A DNA stretch of 64,000 bases from Kofleriaceae bacterium (GCA_020633495.1 JACKDR010000001.1:248001-312000); one strand, 5' to 3'. Numbered from the stretch's first letter, positions 17,571 to 27,207 are shown. Translations and numbers: made by a program. The notes: generated by a model not told the origin, from the sequence alone.

Positions 17571-18102
17571 GCGCGGCGGCGACGCCGAAGCCGACGCCGA
17601 TCGCCGCGCCCACCGCGTGCGCCAGCGGCGCCTGGCGGATGCCGTGGCCCAGCGCCATCGGGAACGCCGGCGCGCCGGTGATCAGCTCGTAGCCGACCTT
17701 GATCGCGCCGAGCGCGGCCAGCGCCGCGACGTAGGCGCGGCCGCGGCCGCGCCGCGCGCCCAGCTCGTAGGCCAGCGCCGCGGCGAGCAGCGCGTGCGAC
17801 ACGCCCGACAGGCCGTAGTACGCGGGCGCGCCGTCGACGACGATCACCGCCAGCGTCGGCAGCACCAGCGCCGACGCCAGCAGCGCGACGAAGCCGCGGC
17901 GCAGCGGCTGCTCGTAGGCGACGCCGGCGATCAGCATCAGCGCCAGGTCGCGCACCAGGTGGCCCCAGGTGGCGTGGACCAGCGGCCCGGTGGCCGCGCG
18001 CCACCACTGCCCGGCGTCGAGGCGCGCGGCGTCGGCGACCAGCCAGCCGGCGAGCGCGCGCGGGCCCGGCGCCGTCGCCTGCGCCGCGGCGGTCGCGACC
18101 AC
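17536..18102 (-). CDS. rrtA: Rhombosortase (rhomboid-family intramembrane serine protease), start uncertain
   Basis: 188 residues from GTG 18102. Multiple membrane segments with GLSGVSHALL (GxSG nucleophile loop), GQWWRAATGPLVHATWGHLVRDL near the N-terminus and a late LAHAVGAAIGVGFG helix supplying the catalytic His. This matches the short rhombosortase branch, which cleaves GlyGly-CTERM proteins in the inner membrane. The gene immediately upstream encodes such a tail, so it is the likely substrate. The GTG start would cut the first helix in half: the same frame stays open upstream with RRPWAGVDYPWTLAVAV, and no ATG, GTG or TTG exists between 18102 and the preceding stop (18202). Initiation may be non-canonical, or a base may be missing. 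Confidence 0.8.
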   Translation of the reverse strand: MVATAAAQATAPGPRALAGWLVADAARLDAGQWWRAATGPLVHATWGHLVRDLALMLIAGVAYEQPLRRGFVALLASALVLPTLAVIVVDGAPAYYGLSGVSHALLAAALAYELGARRGRGRAYVAALAALGAIKVGYELITGAPAFPMALGHGIRQAPLAHAVGAAIGVGFGVAAALRRSRRSSACT

Positions 18103-18201
18103 CGCGGCGACCGCGACCGCCAGCGTCCACGGGTAGTCGACGCCGGCCCACGGCCGGCGCGCGCGCCGCCGCCACCGCCGCGCCCGGTGCGCCCGCCGCG
18201 T

Positions 18202-20502
18202 TCACGCCGCGCGCCGCCGTCGCAGCTGCCAGACCAGCGGCGCCAGCGCGACCGCCAGCAGCAGCGTCAGCGGATCGGCGTCGCCGCCGCCGCCGCCGCC
18301 GCCGCCCCAGCCGCCGCCGCCGCCCCACGACGAGTGGTGCGACGACGACGAGCTCGACGAGCTCGACGAGCCGCCGTACGCCGGCGCGTCGTCGTCGGCC
18401 CCCACCGCCGCGGCCAGGTTGACGCCCTCGGGCGCCAGCGCCGGCTGCTCGATGGTCTCGGTGGCGCCGCCCGGCTGCACGACCCGGGTCCGGTCGACCG
18501 CGACGAACGAGGTGAACTCGGTGACCAGGTGGTAGCGCAGGCCGAGCCCGGTGACCTCCTGCTCGACGTCGGACGGCACCACGCCGTCACGCGCGGCCAG
18601 CATCAGCTCGTCGATGCGGCGCCGCGCCCACGTCGCCGGCACCGCCGGCAGCTCGACGTGGCTGGGCAGTGACACGTCGACCGGGATCGTGACCCGACGG
18701 CCGCCGGTGGTCGCGCTCACGGTCACGGTGGCGCGGCCGGCCTTGCCGTAGCGACCGCTGACGATCAGCGGCTGGCCGGCGTAGACGTCGGGGATCAGCG
18801 CCGGCGTCACGTCGCGGACGTCGAGCCCGTTCCAGTCGACGCTGATGTCGGTGAGGTAGGGGTACGCGGACCGCCGCACCAGCTCGAGCGCGACCGGCTC
18901 GGCGCGCTCGGTCACGCCGAGGTAGCTGGCGTAGCCGCGCCCGGCGAGGCCGAGCTGGTCGAGCAGGTAGCGGTTGGGCGCCGAGCCGATGCCGACCGGG
19001 AAGATCCGGTTGTGCCCGAGCTTGCCGCGCACCGCCTCGATGATGACGTCGTCGTTGCCGACGTAGCCGTCGCTGATGACGTAGACGACGCGGACGCGAT
19101 CGCCGCCCGGCGGGGTCGCCAGCGATCGCAGCATGCCGAGCTCGAGCTCGGTGCCGCCGGTGGCGTCGAGCGCGTGGACGAAGTCGTGGCCGAGGCGGCG
19201 GCCGTCGGCGTCGCCGGCGATCGGGGCCTCGGCGAGCTGCGCGACGCCGTCGGCGAACGCCAGGACGTCGAAGGTGTCGCGATCGGTGAGCGTGCCGAGG
19301 ACCGCGTCGGCGACCGCCTTGGCCTGGCGCAGCGGCTCGCCATCCATCGACCCCGAGTGATCGATCAGCAGGATGACCTCGCGCGGCGTGACGTCGCCGG
19401 TGTGGTAGGTGGCCTTGGGCTGGATCGTCAGCACGAAGGTGCCGTCGTCGGCGCCGGCCGCGGCCTCGGCGTGGTCGGCGAGCAGGCCGACCATCGTCTG
19501 GCCCCCGGTCGCGCCGTAGCGGACGATCAGATCGCGGTTCGGGACCTCGTCGGCGTGGGCGAGCGTGACGTGGACGTGGATCGGCGACACCTCGTCGACC
19601 TGGAGGTCGTGCGACGGGCTCTCGACGCCGGTGATCGGCATCGGCGCGGTGATGTCGGCGCTGAAGCTGACCGTGCTGGCGGCGACGGTCGACGCCACGT
19701 ACGGGATCGACGTCGTGCCGGCGCGGCCGGTGGCGCCGGCGGCCCGGCCCTCGACGGGGCGGCGCCCGACGCGATCGGCGGGCAGGTAGCGCGGGCCGAC
19801 CACCAGCGGGAACACCAGCTGGTAGTGGTCGTCCTTCCAGGTCATCAGCTCGCTGTAGGCGAAGCGGACCTTGATCGTCTCGTGCGGCGCGATGTTGGCG
19901 ATGCGCTGGGCGAAGACGTTGGGCTTGTCCTGCTCGACCAGCGCCGCGGTGTGGCCGGCGTCCTTGGCGGCCTGGTAGGTGGCGCGGGCCTGGTCGCGCT
20001 GCTGGATCTCGCCGGCGATGACGCGCTCGCCGATCGTGATCTGGTACGACGACACCGCCGCCTCGTCGCCGAGCGGGAAGACGTAGACCGCCTCGACCGG
20101 CCGGTCGAACGGGTTCTCGAACTCCTGCTCGACGGTGTAGACCGCCATCATGCCGGCGACGTCGGCGTGGACGTCGGTGTGGCGGAGCGGGAACGCGATC
20201 ACGTGCCGGACGCGATCGTCGCCGGGCACGCCGACGAGGTCGGGCTCGGCCACGGCATCGGGATCGGCGTCGGCGTCGACGTCGACGTCGACGTCGAGAT
20301 CCAGCGCGACCGCGAGCCGCAGCTCGCCGCCGACCGCGGGTAGCTCGTCCATCGCGGCGTAGCCGCCGCTGGACGTGATCTGAGGAGAGACGAGGGAAGA
20401 GTCGGCGCCGGCGCCGCTGGCAGCGTGTAGCTGACACGCGCCGAGCGCGAGCAAGACTCCCCCGATCGCCAGCGTCATCGACGCAGCTGACGTGCGGTGC
20501 AT
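18202..20502 (-). CDS. VIT-VWA domain protein with lipobox and GlyGly-type C-terminal sorting tail
   Basis: 766 residues. The N-terminal signal ends in a lipobox (ALGAC). There is an Asp/Val-rich repeat around residues 65-85 and a VIT domain at about 95-250 (FPLRHTDVHADVAG, VEQEFENPFDRPVEAVYVFPL). A VWA domain follows at about 370-560 with a complete MIDAS start, LLIDHSGSMDG (DxSxS). The tail is a run of Ser, then a Gly-rich stretch, then DADPLTLLLAVALAPLVW and RRRR. That end is a GlyGly-CTERM-like signal for rhombosortase, encoded next door. ATG 20502 is preceded by GAGGTGG, a good ribosome site. Predicted to be surface-displayed after processing. Its function is unknown; VIT-VWA proteins are adhesin- or scaffold-like. 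Confidence 0.88.
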   Translation of the reverse strand: MHRTSAASMTLAIGGVLLALGACQLHAASGAGADSSLVSPQITSSGGYAAMDELPAVGGELRLAVALDLDVDVDVDADADPDAVAEPDLVGVPGDDRVRHVIAFPLRHTDVHADVAGMMAVYTVEQEFENPFDRPVEAVYVFPLGDEAAVSSYQITIGERVIAGEIQQRDQARATYQAAKDAGHTAALVEQDKPNVFAQRIANIAPHETIKVRFAYSELMTWKDDHYQLVFPLVVGPRYLPADRVGRRPVEGRAAGATGRAGTTSIPYVASTVAASTVSFSADITAPMPITGVESPSHDLQVDEVSPIHVHVTLAHADEVPNRDLIVRYGATGGQTMVGLLADHAEAAAGADDGTFVLTIQPKATYHTGDVTPREVILLIDHSGSMDGEPLRQAKAVADAVLGTLTDRDTFDVLAFADGVAQLAEAPIAGDADGRRLGHDFVHALDATGGTELELGMLRSLATPPGGDRVRVVYVISDGYVGNDDVIIEAVRGKLGHNRIFPVGIGSAPNRYLLDQLGLAGRGYASYLGVTERAEPVALELVRRSAYPYLTDISVDWNGLDVRDVTPALIPDVYAGQPLIVSGRYGKAGRATVTVSATTGGRRVTIPVDVSLPSHVELPAVPATWARRRIDELMLAARDGVVPSDVEQEVTGLGLRYHLVTEFTSFVAVDRTRVVQPGGATETIEQPALAPEGVNLAAAVGADDDAPAYGGSSSSSSSSSSHHSSWGGGGGWGGGGGGGGDADPLTLLLAVALAPLVWQLRRRRAA

Positions 20503-20712
20503 TTCCACCTCGCGTGTTGGTCGCCGGGTGCCTACGCAACGCGCGTGCCCGATCGCCAAGTCGCGACAAAGACGTCCGACCATTCGACCAGTGGGTCGGC
20601 ACGTACGCACCAGGTGTCGAAGTCCTGGCACCCGCCGCGCGCGATCTCGCGTGGTTGCCCCGCGCGGGGTGCGTCGACGGTTCACCGTGGCGCGCGCGCC
20701 ACGCGTCGGGCG

Positions 20713-21457
20713 CTACGCGGTCTCGCGCTGGAACGTTCGGGTCGCGACCGCGAGCCCGACGATCGCCAGCAAGGTCGCCGAGATCAGGCCGGCGAGCAGC
20801 GACGTCGTGCCGTAGTCGCCGCGGAACGCGGCGCGCGCGCCGTCGACGACGTGGCTGAACGGGTTGGCGCGCGACAGCCGGTACAGCCACCGCGGCGCCA
20901 GCGACATCGGCAGCAGGATCCCCGACAGCAGCATCGCCGGTACCGCGACCATGTTGAGCAGCGGCGCCAGCGCGTCCTCGCTCTTGAGCCACATGCCGGC
21001 GGCGTACGACAGCGACGACAGCGCGACCCCCAGCAGCCCGACGATCGCGACCGTGATCAGCGCGCCGACCAGCGGCACGCGCAGGCCGAACGCGACCGCC
21101 ACCGCGGTCAGCAGCGCGGCCTGGACCAGCAGCACGAGGGTGTCGCGCAGGACCCGACCGAGCAGCAGCCCGAGCCGGCTCGCCGGCGTCACCCGCATGC
21201 GCTCGACGACGCCGTAGCGGACCTCGGCGATCAGCCCGAAGCCGACGAACATGCTGCCGAACATGCCGAGCTGGATCAGCAGCCCGGGCACGAACACCGA
21301 CCAGGCGTCGCCCTCGGGGAAGCCCGGGGTGTCGGTGATGCGATCGAGCAGCGGCGCGAACAGCGCCAGGTACAGGAGCGGCTGGACCAGCGCGATCACG
21401 AACCACACCGGCTCGCGGATCAGCAGCCGCAGCTGGTAGCGGAAGATCGTGCCGGCG

Positions 21458-21474
<17 letters not shown>
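20713..21474 (-). CDS. ABC-2 type transporter permease (DrrB-like)
   Basis: 253 residues, six predicted membrane segments. It follows the ABC-2 pattern with FRYQLRLLIREPVWFVIALVQPLLYLALF at the N-terminus and a late helical re-entry motif LLSGILLPMSLAPRWLYRLSRANPFSHVVDGARAAF. It is the membrane half of a drug- or lipid-type exporter with the adjacent ATPase. Its start lies within the 3' end of the ATPase gene (17-bp overlap), so the two are translationally coupled. Confidence 0.9.
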
Positions 21475-22453
<979 letters not shown>

Positions 22454-22464
22454 GGTCGCGAGCG

Positions 22465-22493
22465 ACTATTCTACTTGGACTATTCCAAGTCAA
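22465..22493 (-). promoter_or_regulatory. Sigma-70-like promoter with ACTTGG-N6-CCAAGT operator for the ABC exporter
   Basis: On the minus strand TTGACT (22493-22488), 17 nt, AATAGT (22470-22465). A perfect inverted repeat ACTTGG-ACTATT-CCAAGT occupies 22473-22490, between and overlapping these boxes, and ACTATT is repeated at 14-bp spacing. TAGAAT at 22473-22468 is an alternative -10. The position is ideal for repression, most simply by the adjacent PadR protein. Confidence 0.65.
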
Positions 22494-22539
22494 GCGGGTT
22501 CCGCCGGCGGCCGCGGCTTGCCGGCCGCCGTGGCCGCGA

Positions 22540-23349
22540 TCACCGCGCGGGGCGGCGCTTCGCCTTCGGCTTGGTCGGCGCCTTCGGCTTGGTCGGCGCC
22601 TTCGGCTTGGTCGGCGCCTTCGGCTTGGTCGGCGCCTTCGGCTTCGCGAGCGCCTTCGGCTTCGCGGGCGCCTTCGCCTTCGCCCTGCCCTTGTCACGAG
22701 TCGGCGCGGCGGCGGCCCCGGCCGGCGCCGTCGCCGACCCGCCCGGGCGGTTGATCACCGCGCGCCGACCCGCCACCGGGTGCCACGGCGGATCGTCGGC
22801 GGTGACGTAGCCGCCGCCCTCGAGCCGGCCGATCAGCGCCTGGCCCCACGCGATCTCGGCGGCGAGCCGCGCCTCCATCAGCCACAGCATCTCCTTGACG
22901 TGCTCCGGCGAGGTGTCGGGCTGGAAGTGCTCGATCGCGAACCGCATGTGCTCCTGCATGCCGCCGATCTGGGTGATGCGGTGGCGCAGCGCCGCGATCA
23001 GCTCGTCGCGCCGCATCGCCGACATCATGCTGAGCGCCGGCATCAGCGGATCGAGCGGCTGGCCCACGGTCCACCAGGTCTCGCGCAGCAGCTGGCCGAA
23101 CTCCTGCTCGCCCTCGGCGGTGAGCTGGTAGCTGGTGCGCTCGGGCCGGCCGCCGACCTGCGCGGTGCCGACGATCTCGATCAGGCCGTCGCGGGTCAGG
23201 CTCTTGAGCGCGTTGTAGATCGAGCCCGGTGACACGTTGCCCCACTCGTCGGCACGCCAGGACAGGAGCTCGCGGCGCACGTCGTAGCCGTGCACCGGCT
23301 GGAACATGCGCACGACCCCGAGGACCAGCAGGCGGGTGGACGACGACAC
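22540..23349 (-). CDS. PadR family transcriptional regulator with Lys/Pro repeat tail
   Basis: 269 residues from GTG 23349. Residues about 5-80 are the PadR winged helix (LLVLGVVRMFQPVHGYDVRREL, NVSPGSIYNALKSLTRDGLIE, RTSYQLTAEGEQEF), and a helical dimerisation domain follows to about 200. The last 50 residues repeat PKAPTK, encoded by an 18-bp tandem repeat, giving a strongly basic histone H1-like tail that is not part of usual PadR proteins (about 180-210 residues). PadR proteins repress exporters and are released by drugs or phenolics. The ABC exporter immediately downstream is the likely target. Confidence 0.9.
   Translation of the reverse strand: MSSSTRLLVLGVVRMFQPVHGYDVRRELLSWRADEWGNVSPGSIYNALKSLTRDGLIEIVGTAQVGGRPERTSYQLTAEGEQEFGQLLRETWWTVGQPLDPLMPALSMMSAMRRDELIAALRHRITQIGGMQEHMRFAIEHFQPDTSPEHVKEMLWLMEARLAAEIAWGQALIGRLEGGGYVTADDPPWHPVAGRRAVINRPGGSATAPAGAAAAPTRDKGRAKAKAPAKPKALAKPKAPTKPKAPTKPKAPTKPKAPTKPKAKRRPAR
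22564..22680. repeat. 18-bp tandem repeat encoding the PadR tail
   Basis: Four identical units of CTTCGGCTTGGTCGGCGC are followed by about three diverged ones. The repeat is in frame in the PadR gene and encodes the hexapeptide PKAPTK and variants. Copy number could vary between strains. Confidence 0.85.
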
Positions 23350-23364
23350 CTGCCGGTTCTACCA

Positions 23365-24696
23365 TCACGCCGCCCGCAGGCCGCCGGCCGCGGCCCAGCC
23401 GCGCTCGAGCCCGGCCCAGTCGGCGACCGCGCCGAGCCGCGCCAGCACCGCGTAGAGCCCGAAGCGGAGCCGGAACAGGAACAGCACCCGGCCCGGCAGG
23501 CCGAGCTTCATGATCGCGCGCTTGTCGCGCAGGACGTCGGCGCCGGCGAGCCCGGCGCCGGGCTCGACCGCGCGGGCGCCGTCGACCAGCAGCGGCGCGA
23601 AGAACGCGCGCAAGAGGCCCCGCAGGTGCGCGACCGCGGCGTCGCCGCGCGGCGGCGTCGCGCCCAGCCCGCGCATCGCGTCGGCGATCGCCGCGGCGTC
23701 GTCGGCGCGCACCGCCGCGACCAGCGCCGCCAGCGCCGCGACCATCTCCGGCTCGAAGCGCCGGACGCAGCCGAAGTCGTAGATCACGACCTTGCCGTCG
23801 TCACGGAACGCGTAGTTGCCCGGGTGCGGGTCGGCGTGGAACACGCCGTGCCGGTACAGCGTCGCGACGTAGAGCTCGAACAGCGCGACGCCGGCGCGAT
23901 CGCGCGCGGCCTGCGACGGCGCCGCGGCGAGGAAGGCGTCGAGGGTCCGGCCCGGCAGCCAGCGCGTGGTCAGCACCGCGGTCGCCGAGTACGCGCGCAC
24001 GACCTCGGGGATGACGATCGTCGGGTGGCCGGCGAACAGGCGGCGCAGCTCGTCCTGGCGGTCGGCCTCGAGCCCGAGGTCGCACTCCTCGAGGAACGCC
24101 TGGCGGGCCTCGTCGATCATGCCGCGCACCGCGCCGCCGGCGCCGAACAGCGTCGCCATCACCGGCCCGATGCGGGCGGCGCGGAAGTCGGCGCGCATCG
24201 CGGCCTCGATGCCGCGGTGGCGGACCTTGACCGCGACCTCGGTGCCGTCGGGCAGGCGGCCGTGGTGGACCTGCCCGATGCTGGCCACCGCGATCGGCTC
24301 GCGGTCGAGCCCGGCCAGGAGCGCGTCGGCGCGGTCGCCGAGGGCCTCGCGCACGGTGGCCTCGACCACCGGCCACGGGCTGGCCGGCGCCTGGGTCTGC
24401 AGCAGCGCCAGCAGGCCCCGCACCTCGGGCGGCAGCGACGCGTCGACGTAGCCGAGGATCTGGCCGGCCTTCATCGCGATGCCCTTGAGCTCGCCGAGCT
24501 GGGTGGCGAGGCCGGCGATCTTCGCGAGGTCGGCGTCGTCGGGGCCGGCGCCATCGTCATCGCCGCGGCGACCGAGCAGCGCGCCGGCGGCGCCCATCGC
24601 GCCCCGGCCGGTCTTCCACAGCCGGCGCAGCGCGGAGGTCGGGACGTCGCGGGCGGGGGTGGCGCGGAAGCGAGCGCGAAGGTCGTCGGGGGTCAT
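23365..24696 (-). CDS. ABC1/AarF (UbiB) family atypical kinase
   Basis: 443 residues. Family hallmarks: KGIAMKAGQILG (KxGQ), Ala-rich loop VASIGQVHHG, Lys in TEVAVKVRH, ECDLGLEADRQ, catalytic FHADPHPGNYAF and metal-binding IYDFGCVRRF. ABC1 proteins are atypical ATP-binding proteins linked to ubiquinone and lipid metabolism, mostly soluble or peripheral. GGAG lies about 10 nt before the ATG. Divergent from a TetR gene with 34 bp between, sharing its operator, so co-regulation is likely. A second ABC1 gene occurs at 51463-52806. Confidence 0.9.
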   Translation of the reverse strand: MTPDDLRARFRATPARDVPTSALRRLWKTGRGAMGAAGALLGRRGDDDGAGPDDADLAKIAGLATQLGELKGIAMKAGQILGYVDASLPPEVRGLLALLQTQAPASPWPVVEATVREALGDRADALLAGLDREPIAVASIGQVHHGRLPDGTEVAVKVRHRGIEAAMRADFRAARIGPVMATLFGAGGAVRGMIDEARQAFLEECDLGLEADRQDELRRLFAGHPTIVIPEVVRAYSATAVLTTRWLPGRTLDAFLAAAPSQAARDRAGVALFELYVATLYRHGVFHADPHPGNYAFRDDGKVVIYDFGCVRRFEPEMVAALAALVAAVRADDAAAIADAMRGLGATPPRGDAAVAHLRGLLRAFFAPLLVDGARAVEPGAGLAGADVLRDKRAIMKLGLPGRVLFLFRLRFGLYAVLARLGAVADWAGLERGWAAAGGLRAA

Positions 24697-24714
24697 GACG
24701 GGATCTCCAGGAAG

Positions 24715-24746
24715 TGATAGTCTCTATCATATGAGAGGTTCTATCA
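24715..24746. promoter_or_regulatory. TetR operator between the ABC1 kinase and tetR genes
   Basis: TGATAG-TCT-CTATCA (24715-24729) is a perfect inverted repeat, and another CTATCA half-site follows at 24741-24746, 17 bp on. TATCAT directly abuts the tetR ATG (24731). This AT-rich island in the divergent gap is the expected place for autoregulation and control of the ABC1 gene. Confidence 0.7.
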
Positions 24747-25378
24747 AAAGGCAAGCCCCGGCCGCCGCGGCCCCGGCGCCGGACGCGGGCGACGGCCGCT
24801 CCCGCCGCAAGATCGCGGCGATGCGCCGGGTCCAGGCCGCCGCCCTCGACCTGTTCGAGGCCCGCGGCTACGACGCCGTGACGATCGAGGACATCGCCCG
24901 CGCCGCCGAGGTGTCGGCGCCCACCGTCTACCGCAACTTCGGCAGCAAGGAGCGGATCGTCCTGTGGGACGAGTACGACCCGTCGCTGCTCGACGACGTC
25001 GCGGCGCGCCTGGCCACCGCGCCGCCGCTGGCCGCGGTGCGCGACGCCCTCGAGGCCGCGCTCGACCGCATCTACGCCGACGACCGCGACCGCATCCTGC
25101 GCCGGACCCGGCTGCTGATGCGGCACCCCGCCCTGCGCGCCGCCTCGGCCGGCGACCAGACCGGCTTCCGCGACGCCCTGGCCGCGGTCCTGCGCGGCCG
25201 CCGCGCCGTGCCCGACGAGCTCGACGCCGCCGTGCTGGCCGCGGCCGTCGTCGGCGCGCTCGCGGTCGCCGTCGAGCACTGGGAGCGCCAGGACGGCAAG
25301 GTCGCCCTCGGCACCATCCTGCGGCGCGCGTTCGCGCGCCTCGAGGCCCCGGCGGCGCCGCGCCGCCGCGGCCGGTGA
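24731..25378 (+). CDS. TetR/AcrR family transcriptional regulator
   Basis: 215 residues. The helix-turn-helix is clear: ALDLFEARGYDAVTIEDIARAAEVSAPTVYRNFGSKERIV, near residues 35-75. A C-terminal ligand-binding domain of usual length follows, with a tail ending in Arg-rich residues. The ATG at 24731 is chosen because the operator and promoter-like TATCAT sit immediately before it; more upstream codons would run through the operator. It likely controls itself and the divergent ABC1 kinase gene. The ligand is unknown. Confidence 0.88.
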   Translation: MRGSIKRQAPAAAAPAPDAGDGRSRRKIAAMRRVQAAALDLFEARGYDAVTIEDIARAAEVSAPTVYRNFGSKERIVLWDEYDPSLLDDVAARLATAPPLAAVRDALEAALDRIYADDRDRILRRTRLLMRHPALRAASAGDQTGFRDALAAVLRGRRAVPDELDAAVLAAAVVGALAVAVEHWERQDGKVALGTILRRAFARLEAPAAPRRRGR

Positions 25379-25449
25379 ACCGGCCTCCCGCCCAGAACAG
25401 GCGCTCCGGCGGCTTGCCCCGGCCGGCCGGCCCCGCGACAGTCGGGGCG

Positions 25450-27207
25450 ATGAGCCAGAGCCACGGTGGAAGCATCATCGCCGACGTGCTGTCGCGCCAC
25501 GGCGTCCAGCACCTCTTCGCCCTGTGCGGCGGCCACATCTCGCCGATCCTGACCGGCTGTCAGGATCGCGGCATCCGCGTCGTCGACGTCCGCGACGAGG
25601 GCAACGCGGTGTTCGCCGCCGACGCGGTCGCGCGCATGAGCGGCGTCGTCGGCGTCGCCGCGGTCACCGCCGGCCCCGGCGTGACCAACGCGATCACCGC
25701 GCTCAAGAACGCGCAGATGGCGCAGTCGCCGCTCTTGCTGCTGGGCGGCGCCACCGCGACCCTGCTCAAGGGCCGCGGCGCGCTCCAGGACATCGACCAG
25801 CTCGCGCTGGTCAAGGCCGCGACCAAGTGGTCGACCTCGGTCAAGAGCGTGCCGGCGCTGGCCGCGACGATCGAGCGCGCGATCGCGATCGCCACCGGCG
25901 GCGTGCCCGGCCCGGTCTTCGTCGAGGTCCCGGTCGACCTGCTCTACCCCGAGGAGATCGTCCGCGGCTGGTACGAGAAGGAGGTCGGCCTCGGCAAGGC
26001 CAAGGGCCTGAGCGCGCGCGCCCTCGAGCTGTACGTCCGCGGCCACCTGTACCGGCAGTTCAAGGCGCCGGTGCTGCCCGAGGTGACGCTGCCCGAGATC
26101 CACCTGCCGACCCTGCGCAGCGCCGCCGACGGCCTCGCCGACGCGGCGCGCGCGCTGCGCAACGCCGAGCGCCCGGTGATCGTCGTCGGCAGCCAGACCC
26201 TGGTCGGCGTCAAGGACCCCGAGCGGGTGGCCCAGGCGCTGCGCGACCTCGGCGTCCCGGTCTACCTCGGCGGCATGGCGCGCGGCCTGCTGGGCCGGCA
26301 CAGCGACCTGCAGTTCCGCCACGCCCGCGGCGCCGCGCTCAAGGACGCCGACGTCGTGATCGTCTGCGGCTTCCCGTTCGACTTCCGCCTCGGCTACGGC
26401 CGCGGCATCCCCAAGCGCGCCACGCTGATCGCCGCCAACCTGTCGCTGCACGAGCTGCGCAAGAACCGCCGCCCCGAGATCGCGGTGCAGATGCACGCCG
26501 GCGAGTTCCTGATCGGCCTCGCCGCCCAGGCCGGCGGCGCCGGCGCCGGCGCGACCCGCTGGCAGCCCTGGTTCGACGCGCTCCGCGTCCGCGAGGCCGC
26601 GCGCGACGCCGAGATCGCCGGCAAGGCCAAGCCGGCCGGCGAGCTGATCGATCCGCTGCACTTCTTCCTGCGCCTCGAGGACAAGATGGCCGCGGACGCG
26701 GTGCTGGCGGTCGACGGCGGCGACTTCGTCGCGACCTGCAGCTACATCGTGCGGCCGCGGGCGCCGCTGTCGTGGCTCGACCCCGGCGTCTTCGGCACGC
26801 TGGGCGTCGGCGGCGGCTTCGCGCTCGGCGCCGCGCTGCTGCGCCCGGGCTCCGAGGTCTGGCTGATCTGGGGCGACGGCTCCAGCGCCTACAGCCTGGC
26901 CGAGATGGACACCTTCGCGCGCCACGGCGTCGCGCCGATCGCGGTGATCGGCAACGACGGGTCGTGGGCGCAGATCGCCCGCGAGCAGGTCGAGATCCTC
27001 GGCACCCCGCTGGGCACCGAGCTGCGGCGCAGCGACTACCACGTGGTCGCCCAGGGCTACGGCGCGGTCGGGCTGCTCCTGACCGACCCGGCCAAGGTCG
27101 ACGAGACCATCGCCGAGGCCCAGGCGATCGCGAGGAGCGGCCGCCCGGTGTGCCTCAACGTGCACCTGCGGGCCACCGACTTCCGCAAGGGCTCGATCTC
27201 GATCTAG
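25450..27207 (+). CDS. Thiamine diphosphate-dependent enzyme, 2-hydroxyacyl-CoA lyase/ILVBL-like
   Basis: 585 residues. The three-domain acetolactate-synthase fold is visible: N-terminal Pyr domain with RDEGNAVFAADAVARMSG (catalytic Glu) and TAGPGVTNAITAL; a central domain; and a C-terminal PP domain with GDGSSAYSLAEMDTFARHG and GNDGSWAQIAREQ (metal-diphosphate site). The SLAEMDTFARHG/IAREQVE version resembles 2-hydroxyacyl-CoA lyase and ILVBL proteins more than biosynthetic IlvB, and no IlvN small subunit is adjacent. Predicted to cleave or form C-C bonds next to a 2-hydroxyacyl group. A glyoxalase gene follows on the same strand. Confidence 0.88.
   Translation: MSQSHGGSIIADVLSRHGVQHLFALCGGHISPILTGCQDRGIRVVDVRDEGNAVFAADAVARMSGVVGVAAVTAGPGVTNAITALKNAQMAQSPLLLLGGATATLLKGRGALQDIDQLALVKAATKWSTSVKSVPALAATIERAIAIATGGVPGPVFVEVPVDLLYPEEIVRGWYEKEVGLGKAKGLSARALELYVRGHLYRQFKAPVLPEVTLPEIHLPTLRSAADGLADAARALRNAERPVIVVGSQTLVGVKDPERVAQALRDLGVPVYLGGMARGLLGRHSDLQFRHARGAALKDADVVIVCGFPFDFRLGYGRGIPKRATLIAANLSLHELRKNRRPEIAVQMHAGEFLIGLAAQAGGAGAGATRWQPWFDALRVREAARDAEIAGKAKPAGELIDPLHFFLRLEDKMAADAVLAVDGGDFVATCSYIVRPRAPLSWLDPGVFGTLGVGGGFALGAALLRPGSEVWLIWGDGSSAYSLAEMDTFARHGVAPIAVIGNDGSWAQIAREQVEILGTPLGTELRRSDYHVVAQGYGAVGLLLTDPAKVDETIAEAQAIARSGRPVCLNVHLRATDFRKGSISI

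Noticed and set aside
24557..25279. A gene antisense to tetR
   Set aside because: It covers the tetR helix-turn-helix on the other strand and has no motif of its own.
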